Shown here piece after piece: positions 49,613-59,777 of a stretch of 64,000 nucleotides of DNA. This DNA comes from CAVSWT01 sp963775245 (GTDB taxonomy: Bacteria; Bacteroidota; Ignavibacteria; Ignavibacteriales; Ignavibacteriaceae). How positions within the stretch are numbered: position 1 is the first letter of the stretch; each line of letters begins with the position of its first letter. The DNA is taken from the NCBI GenBank assembly GCA_963775245.1, contig CAVZID010000014.1, positions 1 through 64,000 on the forward strand, written 5' to 3'. The notes under the pieces were generated by a model. The model worked only from the letters and a program-made list of their open reading frames with translations. It did no database searches and was not told where the DNA came from. Both the position numbers and the translations under genes were made by a program.

Positions 49613-50761
49613 TTGTTTTTATTAATAACTAATAAAAATTTAAGACTAGAAAAATATATCATCTTTTATATACTTTTTTTTATTTATCAAACAATAGTTA
49701 ATAGTTTAAAAATACCCGATTATTCATTCAATTTTAAACAATTATATTTAAATAATTATCTTATTCCTATTTTTGTTTTTATTTTAATTGAAAATACAGT
49801 TATTCAATCAGACATTTATGAGCAAATTATCAAAATCTCAAAAGTAATTTTAGTTTTTGCTACAATAATAATTGTATATCAAGCTACTATAAATAATCAA
49901 TTCTTGGTTTATACAACATACATGGAAGAATGGTATTCAACTGATATAGTCCCTAGATATCCATCTATTTATTCATGGCTATCACAGTTTGGTATTGGTT
50001 TGGTCTTTATTCCGACATTAGGGTTAGTTATTGGTGATAAATTATTCAAGAATGAAAAAAACATTTTGCCTTGGTACTTAATGGGTTTTATAGTTGCTTT
50101 TTTGTCACTTTTCAGATGGGTAATGTTAAACATGCTTCTTCTTATCCCAATGTATGTAATTGCAAAGAAAATTAACGTATTGAATATTTTGAAAATAACC
50201 ATTTATGTTATTTTCATTGTAGCTGCTACATATTTTATTCTTAAGGCAGTAGGAATAAATTTGGATGCTATTATCAATGACAGAATATTGCAAGATAATG
50301 CTCATAGAGATATACAATCAAATTCTGCATATACAAGAATATTAGCATTTCAATTGTTTTTTGATTTTTTTCCTAAAAACCCAATATGGGGCCATGGAGG
50401 TTACCTTGGATATGATTTAGTTACTAGGCTTGCAGGTAGAAGTTCCCAAATTCATGTTGGTTATTTATCATTATTATATTATTGGGGAATTGTAGGGGGA
50501 ATATTGTACCTTCTCTTTATGTATTTTCTTTTTAAGAAATTGTATAGAATTGCTAAAATTACGAATAATTGGAGTCCATTTTTGGGATGGGTTTGTTTTG
50601 CACTTGCAAATAGTACACTGGTTATCTTAGGCCCAAATCAAGCAGGACTTTATTTAAGTCTTGCTGTTGCAAAGTATTTTGAAAATAAAGTTGTTATTGA
50701 GCCTCAAATTTATACCTCAAATAGTAAATTATCAAAAGTTCTAATAACAAACTTGAATTAA
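49613..50761 (+). CDS. O-antigen polymerase/ligase-like membrane protein (Wzy type)
   Basis: 382 residues with about ten membrane helices and a long loop. The O-antigen ligase-like domain is suggested by SSQIHVGYLSLLYYWGIVGGILYLLF. The TTG at 49613 is probably not the real start: the same frame is open and protein-like upstream to 49,475 (SNKLANYLIVYFAISPIVAI), with no ATG, GTG or TTG in between. A frameshift or lost start upstream of 49,475 is likely. It would polymerise repeat units of the surface polysaccharide. Wzy proteins are divergent, so the call is by topology. Confidence 0.7.
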   Translation: MFLLITNKNLRLEKYIIFYILFFIYQTIVNSLKIPDYSFNFKQLYLNNYLIPIFVFILIENTVIQSDIYEQIIKISKVILVFATIIIVYQATINNQFLVYTTYMEEWYSTDIVPRYPSIYSWLSQFGIGLVFIPTLGLVIGDKLFKNEKNILPWYLMGFIVAFLSLFRWVMLNMLLLIPMYVIAKKINVLNILKITIYVIFIVAATYFILKAVGINLDAIINDRILQDNAHRDIQSNSAYTRILAFQLFFDFFPKNPIWGHGGYLGYDLVTRLAGRSSQIHVGYLSLLYYWGIVGGILYLLFMYFLFKKLYRIAKITNNWSPFLGWVCFALANSTLVILGPNQAGLYLSLAVAKYFENKVVIEPQIYTSNSKLSKVLITNLN

Positions 50762-50841
50762 ATTATTGCGCAAAGGATTATTCTTATTAAAAATAATATA
50801 AATTGATAATTTTATAACTTTTATTAAAAGATTTTTTTAAC

Positions 50842-52203
50842 ATGGAATTAATTCAAGTTCTAAAATCTAGACTTTTCTTTGGCCACCCAAGGTCAAAGAA
50901 AGCAGCTAAACATATTGTTGCTTCATTAATTATTAAAGGCTTGAGTATTGTTATCGGGTTTTTATTAGTTCCCATTGTATTAAATTATTTAGATCAATTC
51001 AGATACGGTATTTGGATTACCATTTCTTCTTTTCTTTCGTGGTTTACTTTTTTTGAAATTGGATTAGGAAGTGGTATGAGAAATAAATTGGCAGAAGCTT
51101 TTGCAACAAAAGATTATGAACTTGGGAAAATATATGTTAGTACTACTTACTTCCTGCTTATTATTGTGATTTTTATTGTAGCTATAATTTTTTTTATATC
51201 AAATAACTTTATTGATTGGACGGTAATATTAAATACGACTAAGGAAAATAGTAAAGAATTAAGTTACTTGGCGTTAATTGTCTTTGGATTTTTTTTTCTA
51301 CAATTTATACTTAGATTGATTGTCAAAATATTATATGCAAATCAAAGACCAGCAATAGGAAATCTATTAGGACCTATAGGGAATATAATATCACTTATAG
51401 CAATATATATTTTAACATTAACTACTCATGGTTCCTTAATTTATCTTGCATTAGTATTTAGTTTAAGCCCAGTTCTAGTTTTAATTGCCGCATCAATTTA
51501 TTTCTTTTCTACAACCTATAAAAATATTACTCCTTCAATTAAATATTTTAGGAAAGAGCATGTTAAAGATTTATTTGGTCTAGGAATTAATTTTTTTCTT
51601 ATTGAAGTGTCTGCATTAATAATTTTTCAGAGTACAAATTTTATTATTATACAATACTTTGATGCATCTCATGTAACAATATATAATATTGCCTATAAAT
51701 ATTTTTCAACTTTAAATATGTTATTTGCTATTATAATAGCTCCCTATTGGTCGGCTTTTACAGAAGCTTGGGTGAAAAAAGATATTTCATGGATAAAAAG
51801 TTCAAATAAAAAGTTACTAATTATATGGGCAATTATTGCTATAATTGGAATTTTTATGCTAATATTTTCACAAGAATTTTATAATATTTGGGTAGGAGAT
51901 AAAATACATATCCCTTTTAAACTTTCATTGGCTTTGTTGTTATATTTTGTAACATTTACTTTTGGGGGAGTTTATAATATGTTCATTAACGGCGTTGGTA
52001 AGATTAAATTACAAACAATTAGTCTTACTGCCGGAGCTATATTATTCATCCCAATTACTTATATTCTTGTAAAAGTTTTCGGTTGGGGAATGAATGCAAT
52101 AGTTTTTACTACAACTGCCGTAGATTTCTATTCATTTATATTAGCACCAATTCAATATTATAAAATAATAAATGAAAACGATAATGGTATTTGGGGCAAA
52201 TAA
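50842..52203 (+). CDS. Oligosaccharide flippase, Wzx/RfbX type
   Basis: 453 residues with twelve predicted membrane helices, the usual number for the MATE/MOP superfamily of polysaccharide exporters. The N-terminal pattern HIVASLIIKGLSIVIGFLLV, then VLNYLDQFRYGIWITISSFL, is typical of this family. It would flip lipid-linked repeat units across the inner membrane. The gene overlaps the acetyltransferase start by 32 bases. Intact, with normal start spacing after the Wzy-like gene. Confidence 0.85.
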   Translation: MELIQVLKSRLFFGHPRSKKAAKHIVASLIIKGLSIVIGFLLVPIVLNYLDQFRYGIWITISSFLSWFTFFEIGLGSGMRNKLAEAFATKDYELGKIYVSTTYFLLIIVIFIVAIIFFISNNFIDWTVILNTTKENSKELSYLALIVFGFFFLQFILRLIVKILYANQRPAIGNLLGPIGNIISLIAIYILTLTTHGSLIYLALVFSLSPVLVLIAASIYFFSTTYKNITPSIKYFRKEHVKDLFGLGINFFLIEVSALIIFQSTNFIIIQYFDASHVTIYNIAYKYFSTLNMLFAIIIAPYWSAFTEAWVKKDISWIKSSNKKLLIIWAIIAIIGIFMLIFSQEFYNIWVGDKIHIPFKLSLALLLYFVTFTFGGVYNMFINGVGKIKLQTISLTAGAILFIPITYILVKVFGWGMNAIVFTTTAVDFYSFILAPIQYYKIINENDNGIWGK

Positions 52204-52900
52204 AAATATCAGTATTTTAAAATTTTTCTTTAAACCTAATTATACGTATGCCTATTTGAAAAAGAAAAAAATTGAAAGAAAATATCATAATGTAAATTTA
52301 ATAATTGGTTTACAATCGACTATAACAAATTCAGAAATAGGTAAACATGTGTATATCGGAAATAACGTAGAGGTTTATGCTTCATCTTTGGGAAATCATT
52401 CTTATATTAACTCTAAAAGCAGACTATTAAATGTTAATGTTGGAAAATTTTGTTCAATAGCTTCTAACGTAATATTTAATTTGGGTATACATCCAACCAA
52501 TTACATTTCAACGCATCCTGCATTTTATGCAAATAATAAGAATTTTAAAACATTTGCGGATAAAATTTATCTTAAAGAAGAGAACCCTTTAATAAAAGTA
52601 GGAAATGATGTTTGGATTGGTGAAAGAGCTTTGATAATGGGAGGGATAAAAATTGAGAACGGTGCTATTATAGCAGCTGGAGCTGTTGTTACTAAAGATG
52701 TTCCAGCTTTCTCGATTGTAGGAGGTGTCCCTGCAAAAATCATCCGTTATAGATTTAGCAGCGATACAATAGATAAAATTCAAAATTTAAAATGGTGGGA
52801 TAATAATGAAGATTGGTTAGAAAAAAATTATTTACTTTTTTTAGATGTCAAAAAATTTTTGCAGTATTTTAATTCAAATGAATTTAATACTGAAAAATAA
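52172..52900 (+). CDS. Hexapeptide-repeat O-acetyltransferase (CatB/WbbJ-like)
   Basis: 242 residues. Left-handed beta-helix repeats run from about residue 45 (IGLQSTITNSEIGKHVYIGN) to residue 190, with the active histidine near GIHPTNYISTHP and the closing loop VGNDVWIGERALIMGG, GAIIAAGAVVTKDVPAFSIV. It would acetylate a sugar of the surface polysaccharide. The start at 52172 overlaps the flippase gene; the in-frame ATG at 52184 is an alternative. A second, broken copy of the same fold lies 140 bases downstream. Confidence 0.82.
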   Translation: MKTIMVFGANKNISILKFFFKPNYTYAYLKKKKIERKYHNVNLIIGLQSTITNSEIGKHVYIGNNVEVYASSLGNHSYINSKSRLLNVNVGKFCSIASNVIFNLGIHPTNYISTHPAFYANNKNFKTFADKIYLKEENPLIKVGNDVWIGERALIMGGIKIENGAIIAAGAVVTKDVPAFSIVGGVPAKIIRYRFSSDTIDKIQNLKWWDNNEDWLEKNYLLFLDVKKFLQYFNSNEFNTEK

Positions 52901-53039
52901 AATAAATTCAAGCAGTTAATTTAATAGAATAATTCTAAATAAAATTATCAATCACAAATTAAAAGACTTTTGATTTAAATAGTATAATACCTAAAATTTA
53001 TGGTAAACAAGTCCTAAACCAGGTGAAATAATTTTTGCA

Positions 53040-53198
53040 ACAGTGTTTTTATTGTATAAGGATTTATCATTCTAAAGAATGTAAGTCTGGTGATAATTTT
53101 GTTATTGACGGGGGAATTGTTGTCATAATAATATCCCTGAAAATGTTATTGCTGTTGGAAATCAATGCAAGGTTATAAAAGAGATTAGGGTTAATTAA
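53040..53198 (+). pseudogene. Remnant of a hexapeptide acyltransferase, frameshifted
   Basis: The reading CIRIYHSKECKSGDNFVIDG, then GGIVV, breaks near 53,130 and continues as HNNIPENVIAVGNQCKVIKE, ending IRVN at TAA 53,198. This is the C-terminal repeat and tail typical of maltose/galactoside-type acyltransferases. The start and first two-thirds are missing. The remainder of the 52901-53345 gap holds nothing I can recognise. Confidence 0.6.
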
Positions 53199-53345
53199 AT
53201 AAAATTTCATCTTCCCAAAAGTCTTTTATCTAATAAGGAAATAATTCTAATTATTTTCTTTTAGTACACTTATAAATTATTGATAGTTTAAAAATTAAAT
53301 TTCTTCAAATGTTTTTTAGAAATTGAATTGATAGAAATGAAATGA

Positions 53346-54539
53346 ATGGATAAAAAGAAAAGACAATTAGTATTGTTTATGGGGATTAATGGTTTCCCTT
53401 TCGGTTCTGCTGGTGTTAATTATTCATCTTTTATATGTAAAGCCATTCAAGAAAGTGGTTATGATGTTTTAATTTTAACAAATAAAGCTGTCCATAATAT
53501 AACTGTACCTGTCAGTATTGAAAAACAAGGATTTATCCAGGGAGTAAAATATAGATATACAACCAGAAAAGTATATAGAGAAGAGTCATTTTTCAAAAGA
53601 AATTTTGAAAAAATTTATGGAAGAATAAATGAAATATTTTTAATAATATTTTTTAAATTAAAAGGTGAACTTAAGTCAACAATTTTGTATCTCCCAACAA
53701 ATTCTTTCTATGACCTGCTAATTTACCGCTTGGTAACTAAATTGATTTTTACTCCATTAGTGCTGATTCAAAATGAATATTTTTCAGAAATCAATAGAAA
53801 TATCGGTAAATTTAAAAAATATCAGGATAAACTTTTTGATAAGTATTCGTATTATTTTACAGATAAATATATTCTGATAAGTGAATATCTAATTAGTAAG
53901 ATATTCAATAATCGAAAGAATAAACCATATCTTAAGATACCACCATTAGTTGATCCAGGTTTATTCAATGTTTTAAAAGATGAACCTAAAGAGAATTTTG
54001 TTTTTTGCGCATCAACTGCATACCTGGAAGTAATTTTTTTTGTAATTGAGTCTTTTGAATTATTAGAAGATAATGTATTTAAACTTATTTTGATCGTTAA
54101 TGGCGATGATCAGAGTATAGAAAAATTAATGCAAAGAATTAAAGGAAGTAAAAAAAAAGATAATATTCGACAGTTTTCACAATTGCCATATGAAACACTG
54201 TTGAATTATTATTTAAATGCTTCAGCATTATTAATCCCTTTAAGACCTAATATACAAGATAAAGCTAGATTTCCTCAAAAGATTTCTGAATATGTTATTT
54301 CTGGTAATCCAATAATTACAACTAAATACGGAGAAGTTATCAATTATTTTGAGGATAGTGTCAATGCATTAATCGCAGATGAATATGATGTAAATCTCTT
54401 TAGCAAAAAAATGGAATATATTATAAAATATCCTGAAAAATCATTGGAAATTGGCCTTGGTGGTAAAGAGGTTGGAATGAAATATTTTAATTATAAAAAT
54501 TATTCATCATCTTTATATAACCTACTTGTAAATTTTTAA
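53346..54539 (+). CDS. Family 4 glycosyltransferase
   Basis: 397 residues, GT-B fold. The N-terminal domain is LVLFMGINGFPFGSAGVNYS; the C-terminal donor-binding half has FVFCASTAYLEVIFFVIESF and FPQKISEYVISGNPIITTKY, with E-containing helices typical of GT4 (ISEYVISGNP). It would add a sugar to the lipid-linked repeat unit on the cytoplasmic side. Intact. No signal or membrane segment. It follows the acyltransferase remnant after about 150 bases. Sugar specificity cannot be read. Confidence 0.75.
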   Translation: MDKKKRQLVLFMGINGFPFGSAGVNYSSFICKAIQESGYDVLILTNKAVHNITVPVSIEKQGFIQGVKYRYTTRKVYREESFFKRNFEKIYGRINEIFLIIFFKLKGELKSTILYLPTNSFYDLLIYRLVTKLIFTPLVLIQNEYFSEINRNIGKFKKYQDKLFDKYSYYFTDKYILISEYLISKIFNNRKNKPYLKIPPLVDPGLFNVLKDEPKENFVFCASTAYLEVIFFVIESFELLEDNVFKLILIVNGDDQSIEKLMQRIKGSKKKDNIRQFSQLPYETLLNYYLNASALLIPLRPNIQDKARFPQKISEYVISGNPIITTKYGEVINYFEDSVNALIADEYDVNLFSKKMEYIIKYPEKSLEIGLGGKEVGMKYFNYKNYSSSLYNLLVNF

Positions 54540-54553
54540 AATTATTAACAGTT

Positions 54554-55737
54554 ATGATTAAAGTTTTGATTATTGGCAACTTACCTTTATTGTTAGGAGA
54601 TATTAAAGGCGGGGTTGTATCAGTTATTTATAATACACTCGTCGGGTATAGTTTAAACAAAGAACTAAATGTTAAGGTATTTTCCTTAACCCATGATGTT
54701 AAAAAATTGAATAGTAAATATTTTTCGCACAATATTACGATTGATTATTATCCATATGGTTTAATTAAATCGAAAAAATTAGGAACATTAATTAATGGGA
54801 GAAAATTTTTAAAAAGGGTGATAAAAGAGTACAAACCTGATATTATTCACTTTCAAGGTAATGGTTCTATTTTTCTATTATCAATAGGATTAGAAACTAA
54901 AAATTTATTAGTTACTCCTCATGGTATGTTAAAAGAAGAATATAAATACGCAGGTGATATTATGACAAAATTAAATTTATTAATTGCCATGCGTATAGAA
55001 TCTTTACTTATAAAAAAATTTCATAATTTTATTTTTATTGCTGATTATGCAAAAAAATATTTTTTTCAAACTTACAAATTTTTAGGTCCTTCAAATTGTA
55101 AGTTCGAGATTATTCCAAATCCATTAAATCAAAAGTTTTTCACAGAACCAAAATTTACAGAAAAATTTAAAAATGTCATCTTTGTTGGAGGTTTAACTCC
55201 TCGAAAAGGTTTAGATTTACTACTAAGTGCTATTGCAAATATAAAAACAGAGATAATGAATCTTTCAATAATTATTGTTGGTGGATTTTATGATAGAGTT
55301 TATAAAGAAAAGATTTATACTCAGATTAAAAAATACAATCTTTCTGAAATGATTAATTTAGTGGGGTGGAAAGATCAGGATAATGTACTTGAATTATTAA
55401 AAAAATCTGATTGCTTTGTATTACCCTCGAGACAAGAAACGTTGCCAGTCTCAGTAATGGAAGCTATGGCGATGGGAAAAATTGTAATAACATCAGATAC
55501 GGGAGGATGTCCGGAAATGATCCAAAATAATGTAAATGGATTTCTTTTAAAAAAGATAATGTAGAAAATCTTGCGACAATTTTTTTAAATCTACTCAAAA
55601 ATAATAATTTAAAGTCAATATCCCAAAATGCTCATAGTACTGCTTTAGATAGATATCAAAGTGAAAGAGTAGTTGGAAAAATTATCTCTTTCTACAAATC
55701 TATTTTGAATAATCAGAATTACAACCAGGTTGGCTGA
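54554..55737 (+). CDS. Family 4 glycosyltransferase, frameshift near the C-terminus
   Basis: About 394 residues after correction. The GT-B donor half has VIFVGGLTPRKGLDLLLSAI, NLVGWKDQDNVLELLKKSDC and VLPSRQETLPVSVMEAMAMG, followed by GKIVITSDTGGCPEMIQNNV. The frame breaks near 55,554 in an A6 run (stop at 55,564), and the neighbouring frame continues DNVENLATIFLNLLKNNN to TGA at 55,735-55,737. It is 14 bases from the previous glycosyltransferase, so the two are co-transcribed. It would add a sugar to the repeat unit. Confidence 0.82.
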
Positions 55738-55937
55738 CTAATTTTTGATTAACTTGAATTTATAAATTTTAACTAAAGTATTATCGAATCTCTGGGAATA
55801 AATAGTAAAATTCTAAAAGATCATAAATTATATGAGAAATTAAATTATTCTTATAAATCTTATTATATCTATCTGTAAATGAACAACAACACTCATAATC
55901 CTATTATCCTAATTTTTATTGTTTTATATTATTTAAT

Positions 55938-56900
55938 ATGAGAAAAAACGTATTTAAACTAATAAGAATTTCTGGAATACCATATTTATTTAGGAAAATA
56001 TTTCAGAGAAATCATGTAACTATTTTAATGTTTCATGATATCAAAACACAACAAGCAAATAAATTATTTAAAGAGTTATCAAATCTATATAACTTTATTG
56101 ATTTAAATTTATTTATTAAAGCAGCAGAATGGAATAATAAAAAATTGCTTCCACCTTATTCAATGATAATTACATTTGATGATGGTCATATTCTTAATTA
56201 TGACTTATTGCCGATTTTTAAAAATTATAATATTTCACCAACAATTTTTTTATGTGCAGGTATCATTAACTCGTACAGACATTATTGGTTTAAGTACAAT
56301 CAATCTATGATACCTAATTCACATTTAGTAAAAATGCCTAATGAGGAAAGATTAAATTTGTTAAAGCAGATTGGCTATATTCAAAACAAAGATTATAGTT
56401 ATCCTCAAGCATTATCTAAAGAGCAAATAGATGATATGAGGGGATTCGTAAATTTCCAATCTCATACGATTTTTCACCCATGCTTAACTAAATGTGATTA
56501 TAGTGAAACAAAGAATGAGATTGAAAAGTCAAAAGATATACTTGAAAAAGAATACAATTTAAAAATAAATGCATTAGCTTATCCCAATGGAGATTATTCC
56601 GAAAGAGAAATCAAAATATGCAAATTAAGTGGATATAAATGTGCCATCACAATTGAAGCGGGATATAATTCAATTAAATCTGATTTGTATAAATTAAAGC
56701 GTTTTAGTTCAAACGATACTGATGATATAAATGAACTTTTAGTTAAAGCTAGTGGCTTTTGGGGGCTTTTTAAATCTTTCTTTCTTTTTATCAAAAACAA
56801 TATCGAACAAGGTTTCATTCAAAATATCAAGAAACCATCAATTTTAATTAATTCTCATAAAAATACAGATGTAACTCTAAAACCATTCGAAAATAAATAG
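55938..56900 (+). CDS. Polysaccharide deacetylase (NodB-like, CE4)
   Basis: 320 residues. Motif 1 is TFDDGH with D81-D82, motif 2 is SHTIFHPCL, motif 3 around INALAYPNGDYSERE. No signal peptide or membrane helix is obvious, so it may act inside the cell or at the membrane face. In polysaccharide clusters this family deacetylates N-acetyl sugars. It is separated by about 200 AT-rich bases from the preceding glycosyltransferase gene. Intact. Confidence 0.82.
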   Translation: MRKNVFKLIRISGIPYLFRKIFQRNHVTILMFHDIKTQQANKLFKELSNLYNFIDLNLFIKAAEWNNKKLLPPYSMIITFDDGHILNYDLLPIFKNYNISPTIFLCAGIINSYRHYWFKYNQSMIPNSHLVKMPNEERLNLLKQIGYIQNKDYSYPQALSKEQIDDMRGFVNFQSHTIFHPCLTKCDYSETKNEIEKSKDILEKEYNLKINALAYPNGDYSEREIKICKLSGYKCAITIEAGYNSIKSDLYKLKRFSSNDTDDINELLVKASGFWGLFKSFFLFIKNNIEQGFIQNIKKPSILINSHKNTDVTLKPFENK

Positions 56901-57052
56901 GATTTAATATCATTGGTTTTAAAGAAAACATTAAAACAGAATTAGAAATAACATAAAATAATTAAATATTTGGACCGATTTATAAGTTAATTTCAATTGA
57001 ATTCAAAAGTACAAAATTATTTAAAATAATAATTTATGGATTATAGAGTAAA

Positions 57053-58108
57053 GTGAATATCTTCATAACATTAAAATGTGGATTTTTAGATTCATATTAT
57101 TTTATTCAGCAACTCTCTTCTTTGAAAACCGTTGAACATGTGTTGGTTTTTAGAGATTAGAAAAGTCTGGAATCTGAAAAAATAGAATATGTTATTTCAA
57201 AAAATCCCCAAAAAGGGAAATTAAAATTTATCATACCATTTTTCCAGTTATTAAAAAAAAGAGAGATTAATCCTAAAGTCTTTATAGGGATTTATGAAAT
57301 ACCGCACGGATTATTAGCAGTGATTGCTGGCAAGAGACGCAAGATTCCCAGTGTCGTCTCTATTATTGGAAATCCGGCTTATAGAAAAATTAGGAAGGGT
57401 TTAAGGCTAAAACTTATGTTGTGGATAATAAGGAATTCCACATATGTAACTGTCACAGGAAATAATTCTAAAAAATATTTCATAAACTGGGTATTTCTGA
57501 AGATAAAATATTTATCTTGCCAAATACCATTGATTTATCTCTATTTAAGAATTTAGAACTTAAAAAAAGAGTATGATATTGTAAGTCTAGGTAGAATAAG
57601 TGAAGAAAAACATGTCGAATTGATCGTAAAAATTGTTCAGGAATTGAAGAAGAAAAAACCAAATATAAAAGCAGTCATTGGCGGCACTGGACCGGAAAAA
57701 GATAAAATATTTGATTTGATAAATAAACTTGATTTAAAAAATAATATTAGTGTTTGTGGTTATATACCTGATGCTGAGCTGAATAGTTTTTTTAATAAAG
57801 GTCGGGTTTTTGTATTAACTTCTGAGACAGAGGGCTTTCCCAGAACAATAGTTCAGGCAGCTTTATGTGGGCTTCCGGTTGTTACTTCCAATGTTGGAGA
57901 TATAATAGATGTTATTGACGATCAACTTAATGGTTTTATCGTAAATGATTATAGAAATATTCAAGAATATGCGAGTAAAATAGATTATTTATTAAATGAC
58001 AGTACTCTTTACGATAAATTTTCAATTAATTTAAATAAGAAAATTAAAGAAAATTTTGCTATCGAAAATGCAGGACAAATATGGCAGGATATTTTAGATA
58101 GGATATAA
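57053..58108 (+). pseudogene. Family 4 glycosyltransferase broken by a stop codon and two frameshifts
   Basis: The reading from GTG 57053 (VNIFITLKCGFLDSYYFIQQ) has an in-frame TAG at 57,158 and resumes (KSLESEKIEYVISKNPQKGK). It shifts near 57,480 into HKLGISEDKIFILPNTIDLS and again near 57,562 into EYDIVSLGRISEEKHVELIV. The last frame is intact from there to 58,108 with GGTGPEKDKIF, SVCGYIPDAELNSFF and SETEGFPRTIVQAALCGLPV, the GT4 donor site. The stop codon is a substitution-type change, so unlike the neighbours this gene may truly be inactive. Confidence 0.7.
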
Positions 58109-58112
58109 ATTT

Positions 58113-59087
58113 ATGAAAAAAATATTAGTAACTGGAGCAAGTGGTTTTATTGGTTCTCACTTGGTTGAAAAATGTTTAGACAACAATCTTGAAGTAGTGG
58201 CATTTGTTCATTATAATTCTGCAAATTCATGGGGTTGGCTTGAAAAATTATCGATAAAAGATGATATTGAAATAATACAAGGAGATATAAGAGATTTTGA
58301 TTCGGTAAATAGAGCAATACATAACTGCGATACCGTATTTCACTTAGCGGCATTGATAGGGATTCCTTATTCTTATGTCTCACCGCTTGCCTACATTAAA
58401 ACAAATTTAATTGGCACTTATAATATACTAGAAGCTTCAAGGCTAAAAAGTTTGAATAATGTTATTATTACTTCTACAAGTGAAACTTATGGTTCTGCTC
58501 AGTATATACCAATTGATGAGAAACACCCGATGGTTGGTCAATCACCATATTCGGCATCTAAAATAGCGGCAGATCAACTAGCAATTAGTTATTATCGATC
58601 ATTTAATTTACCTGTTAAAATTGCAAGACCGTTCAATACCTATGGGCCTAGACAATCTACTAGAGCAATAATTCCAACAATAATTACTCAGCTCTTAAAT
58701 GGTATTAATACGATAAAGTTAGGAAATCTATTTCCAACTCGCGATTTAAATTACGTAAAAGATACAGTAAGTGGCTTTTTTGCGATTGCTGGAAATTCAA
58801 AGTTTAATGGGGATATTGTTAATATAGGAAGTGGATTTGAGATTTCTATGGGCGATTTAGTTCAATTGATTTCCAAACAAATGAATACTGAAATAATTGT
58901 TGATTCTGATGAAAATAGAATAAGACCTGAAAATAGTGAAGTAGAACGACTTTTTTGTAACAATTATAAAATAATATCTTCAACTAAGTGGAAACCAGAA
59001 TATGATTTAAATAGAGGAATATCGGAAACTATAGAATGGTTTAAAATGAATATTAATCAATATAAAGCAGGAATTTATAATGTCTAA
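58113..59087 (+). CDS. legB: LegB-like NAD-dependent 4,6-dehydratase (SDR)
   Basis: 324 residues, extended short-chain dehydrogenase. Nucleotide binding G8-A-S-G-F-I-G14, the active Y146-S-A-S-K150, and HLAALIGIPYSYVSP, RPFNTYGPRQS and LGNLFPTRDLNYVKDT match the LegB type that makes a 4-keto-6-deoxy sugar in legionaminic acid synthesis. It begins 4 bases after the preceding glycosyltransferase and overlaps the nucleotidyltransferase start by 8 bases. Other SDR dehydratases are possible, but the match of conserved stretches is close. No legionaminic acid synthase is in view. Confidence 0.8.
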   Translation: MKKILVTGASGFIGSHLVEKCLDNNLEVVAFVHYNSANSWGWLEKLSIKDDIEIIQGDIRDFDSVNRAIHNCDTVFHLAALIGIPYSYVSPLAYIKTNLIGTYNILEASRLKSLNNVIITSTSETYGSAQYIPIDEKHPMVGQSPYSASKIAADQLAISYYRSFNLPVKIARPFNTYGPRQSTRAIIPTIITQLLNGINTIKLGNLFPTRDLNYVKDTVSGFFAIAGNSKFNGDIVNIGSGFEISMGDLVQLISKQMNTEIIVDSDENRIRPENSEVERLFCNNYKIISSTKWKPEYDLNRGISETIEWFKMNINQYKAGIYNV

Positions 59088-59761
59088 ACGTGCAATAATC
59101 CTTGCAGGAGGTAAAGGTACAAGATTAAAACCATATACAATTGCAATCCCAAAACCATTAGTACCTGTAAATGATAAGCCGATATTAGAAATAATTTTAC
59201 TTCAATTAAAAAAATATGGATTTGATCATATTACGATTACTGTTAATCATCACGCCGAGTTGATCAAAGCTTTTTTTAATAACGGTTCAAAATGGGAAAT
59301 TAAAATTGATTATACATTTGAACCTAAGGCTTTAAGCACCATGGGGCCTCTAACTTTAATACCGGATTTACCAGAAAACTTTTTAGTAATGAATGGTGAT
59401 GTGCTAACTGATATAATTTGAATCAATTTTTTAATAATCATGTTGAGAATAAAAATAATTTTACCATAGGTTCAATTAAACGTACAGAAAAATTGATTAT
59501 GGTGTTTTAAGAAATGACGGGAATAAAAAGTTAATTAAATTTGATGAAAAACCTTCATACGAATTTTTAGTTAGTATGGGTTTATATATGGTTAATAAAA
59601 AAATTGTTGACTACATACCAAAAGATACTTTTTTTGGCTTTGATGATCTTATGAATTTATTAATCGACAAAAAAGAATTTCCTTCTATTTTTGAATATAA
59701 TGGTTATTGGTTGGATATTGGAAGGCCAGATGATTATGAAAGAGGAATTAACGAAATCTAA
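59080..59761 (+). CDS. Sugar-1-phosphate nucleotidyltransferase, two frameshifts
   Basis: About 227 residues after correction. The N-terminal signature is LAGGKGTRLKPYTIAIPKPL, followed by VMNGDVLTD. The frame breaks near 59,413 and again near 59,500 (TEKIDYGVLRNDGNKKLIKF), then runs SMGLYMVNKKIVDYI to WLDIGRPDDYERGINEI at 59,761. This NTP-transferase type activates a sugar phosphate (such as PtmE/GlcN-1-P or heptose-1-P enzymes). Overlap with legB suggests it supplies the NDP-sugar that LegB dehydrates, which is inference from context. Confidence 0.8.
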
Positions 59762-59777
59762 AAATTATTACTATACA

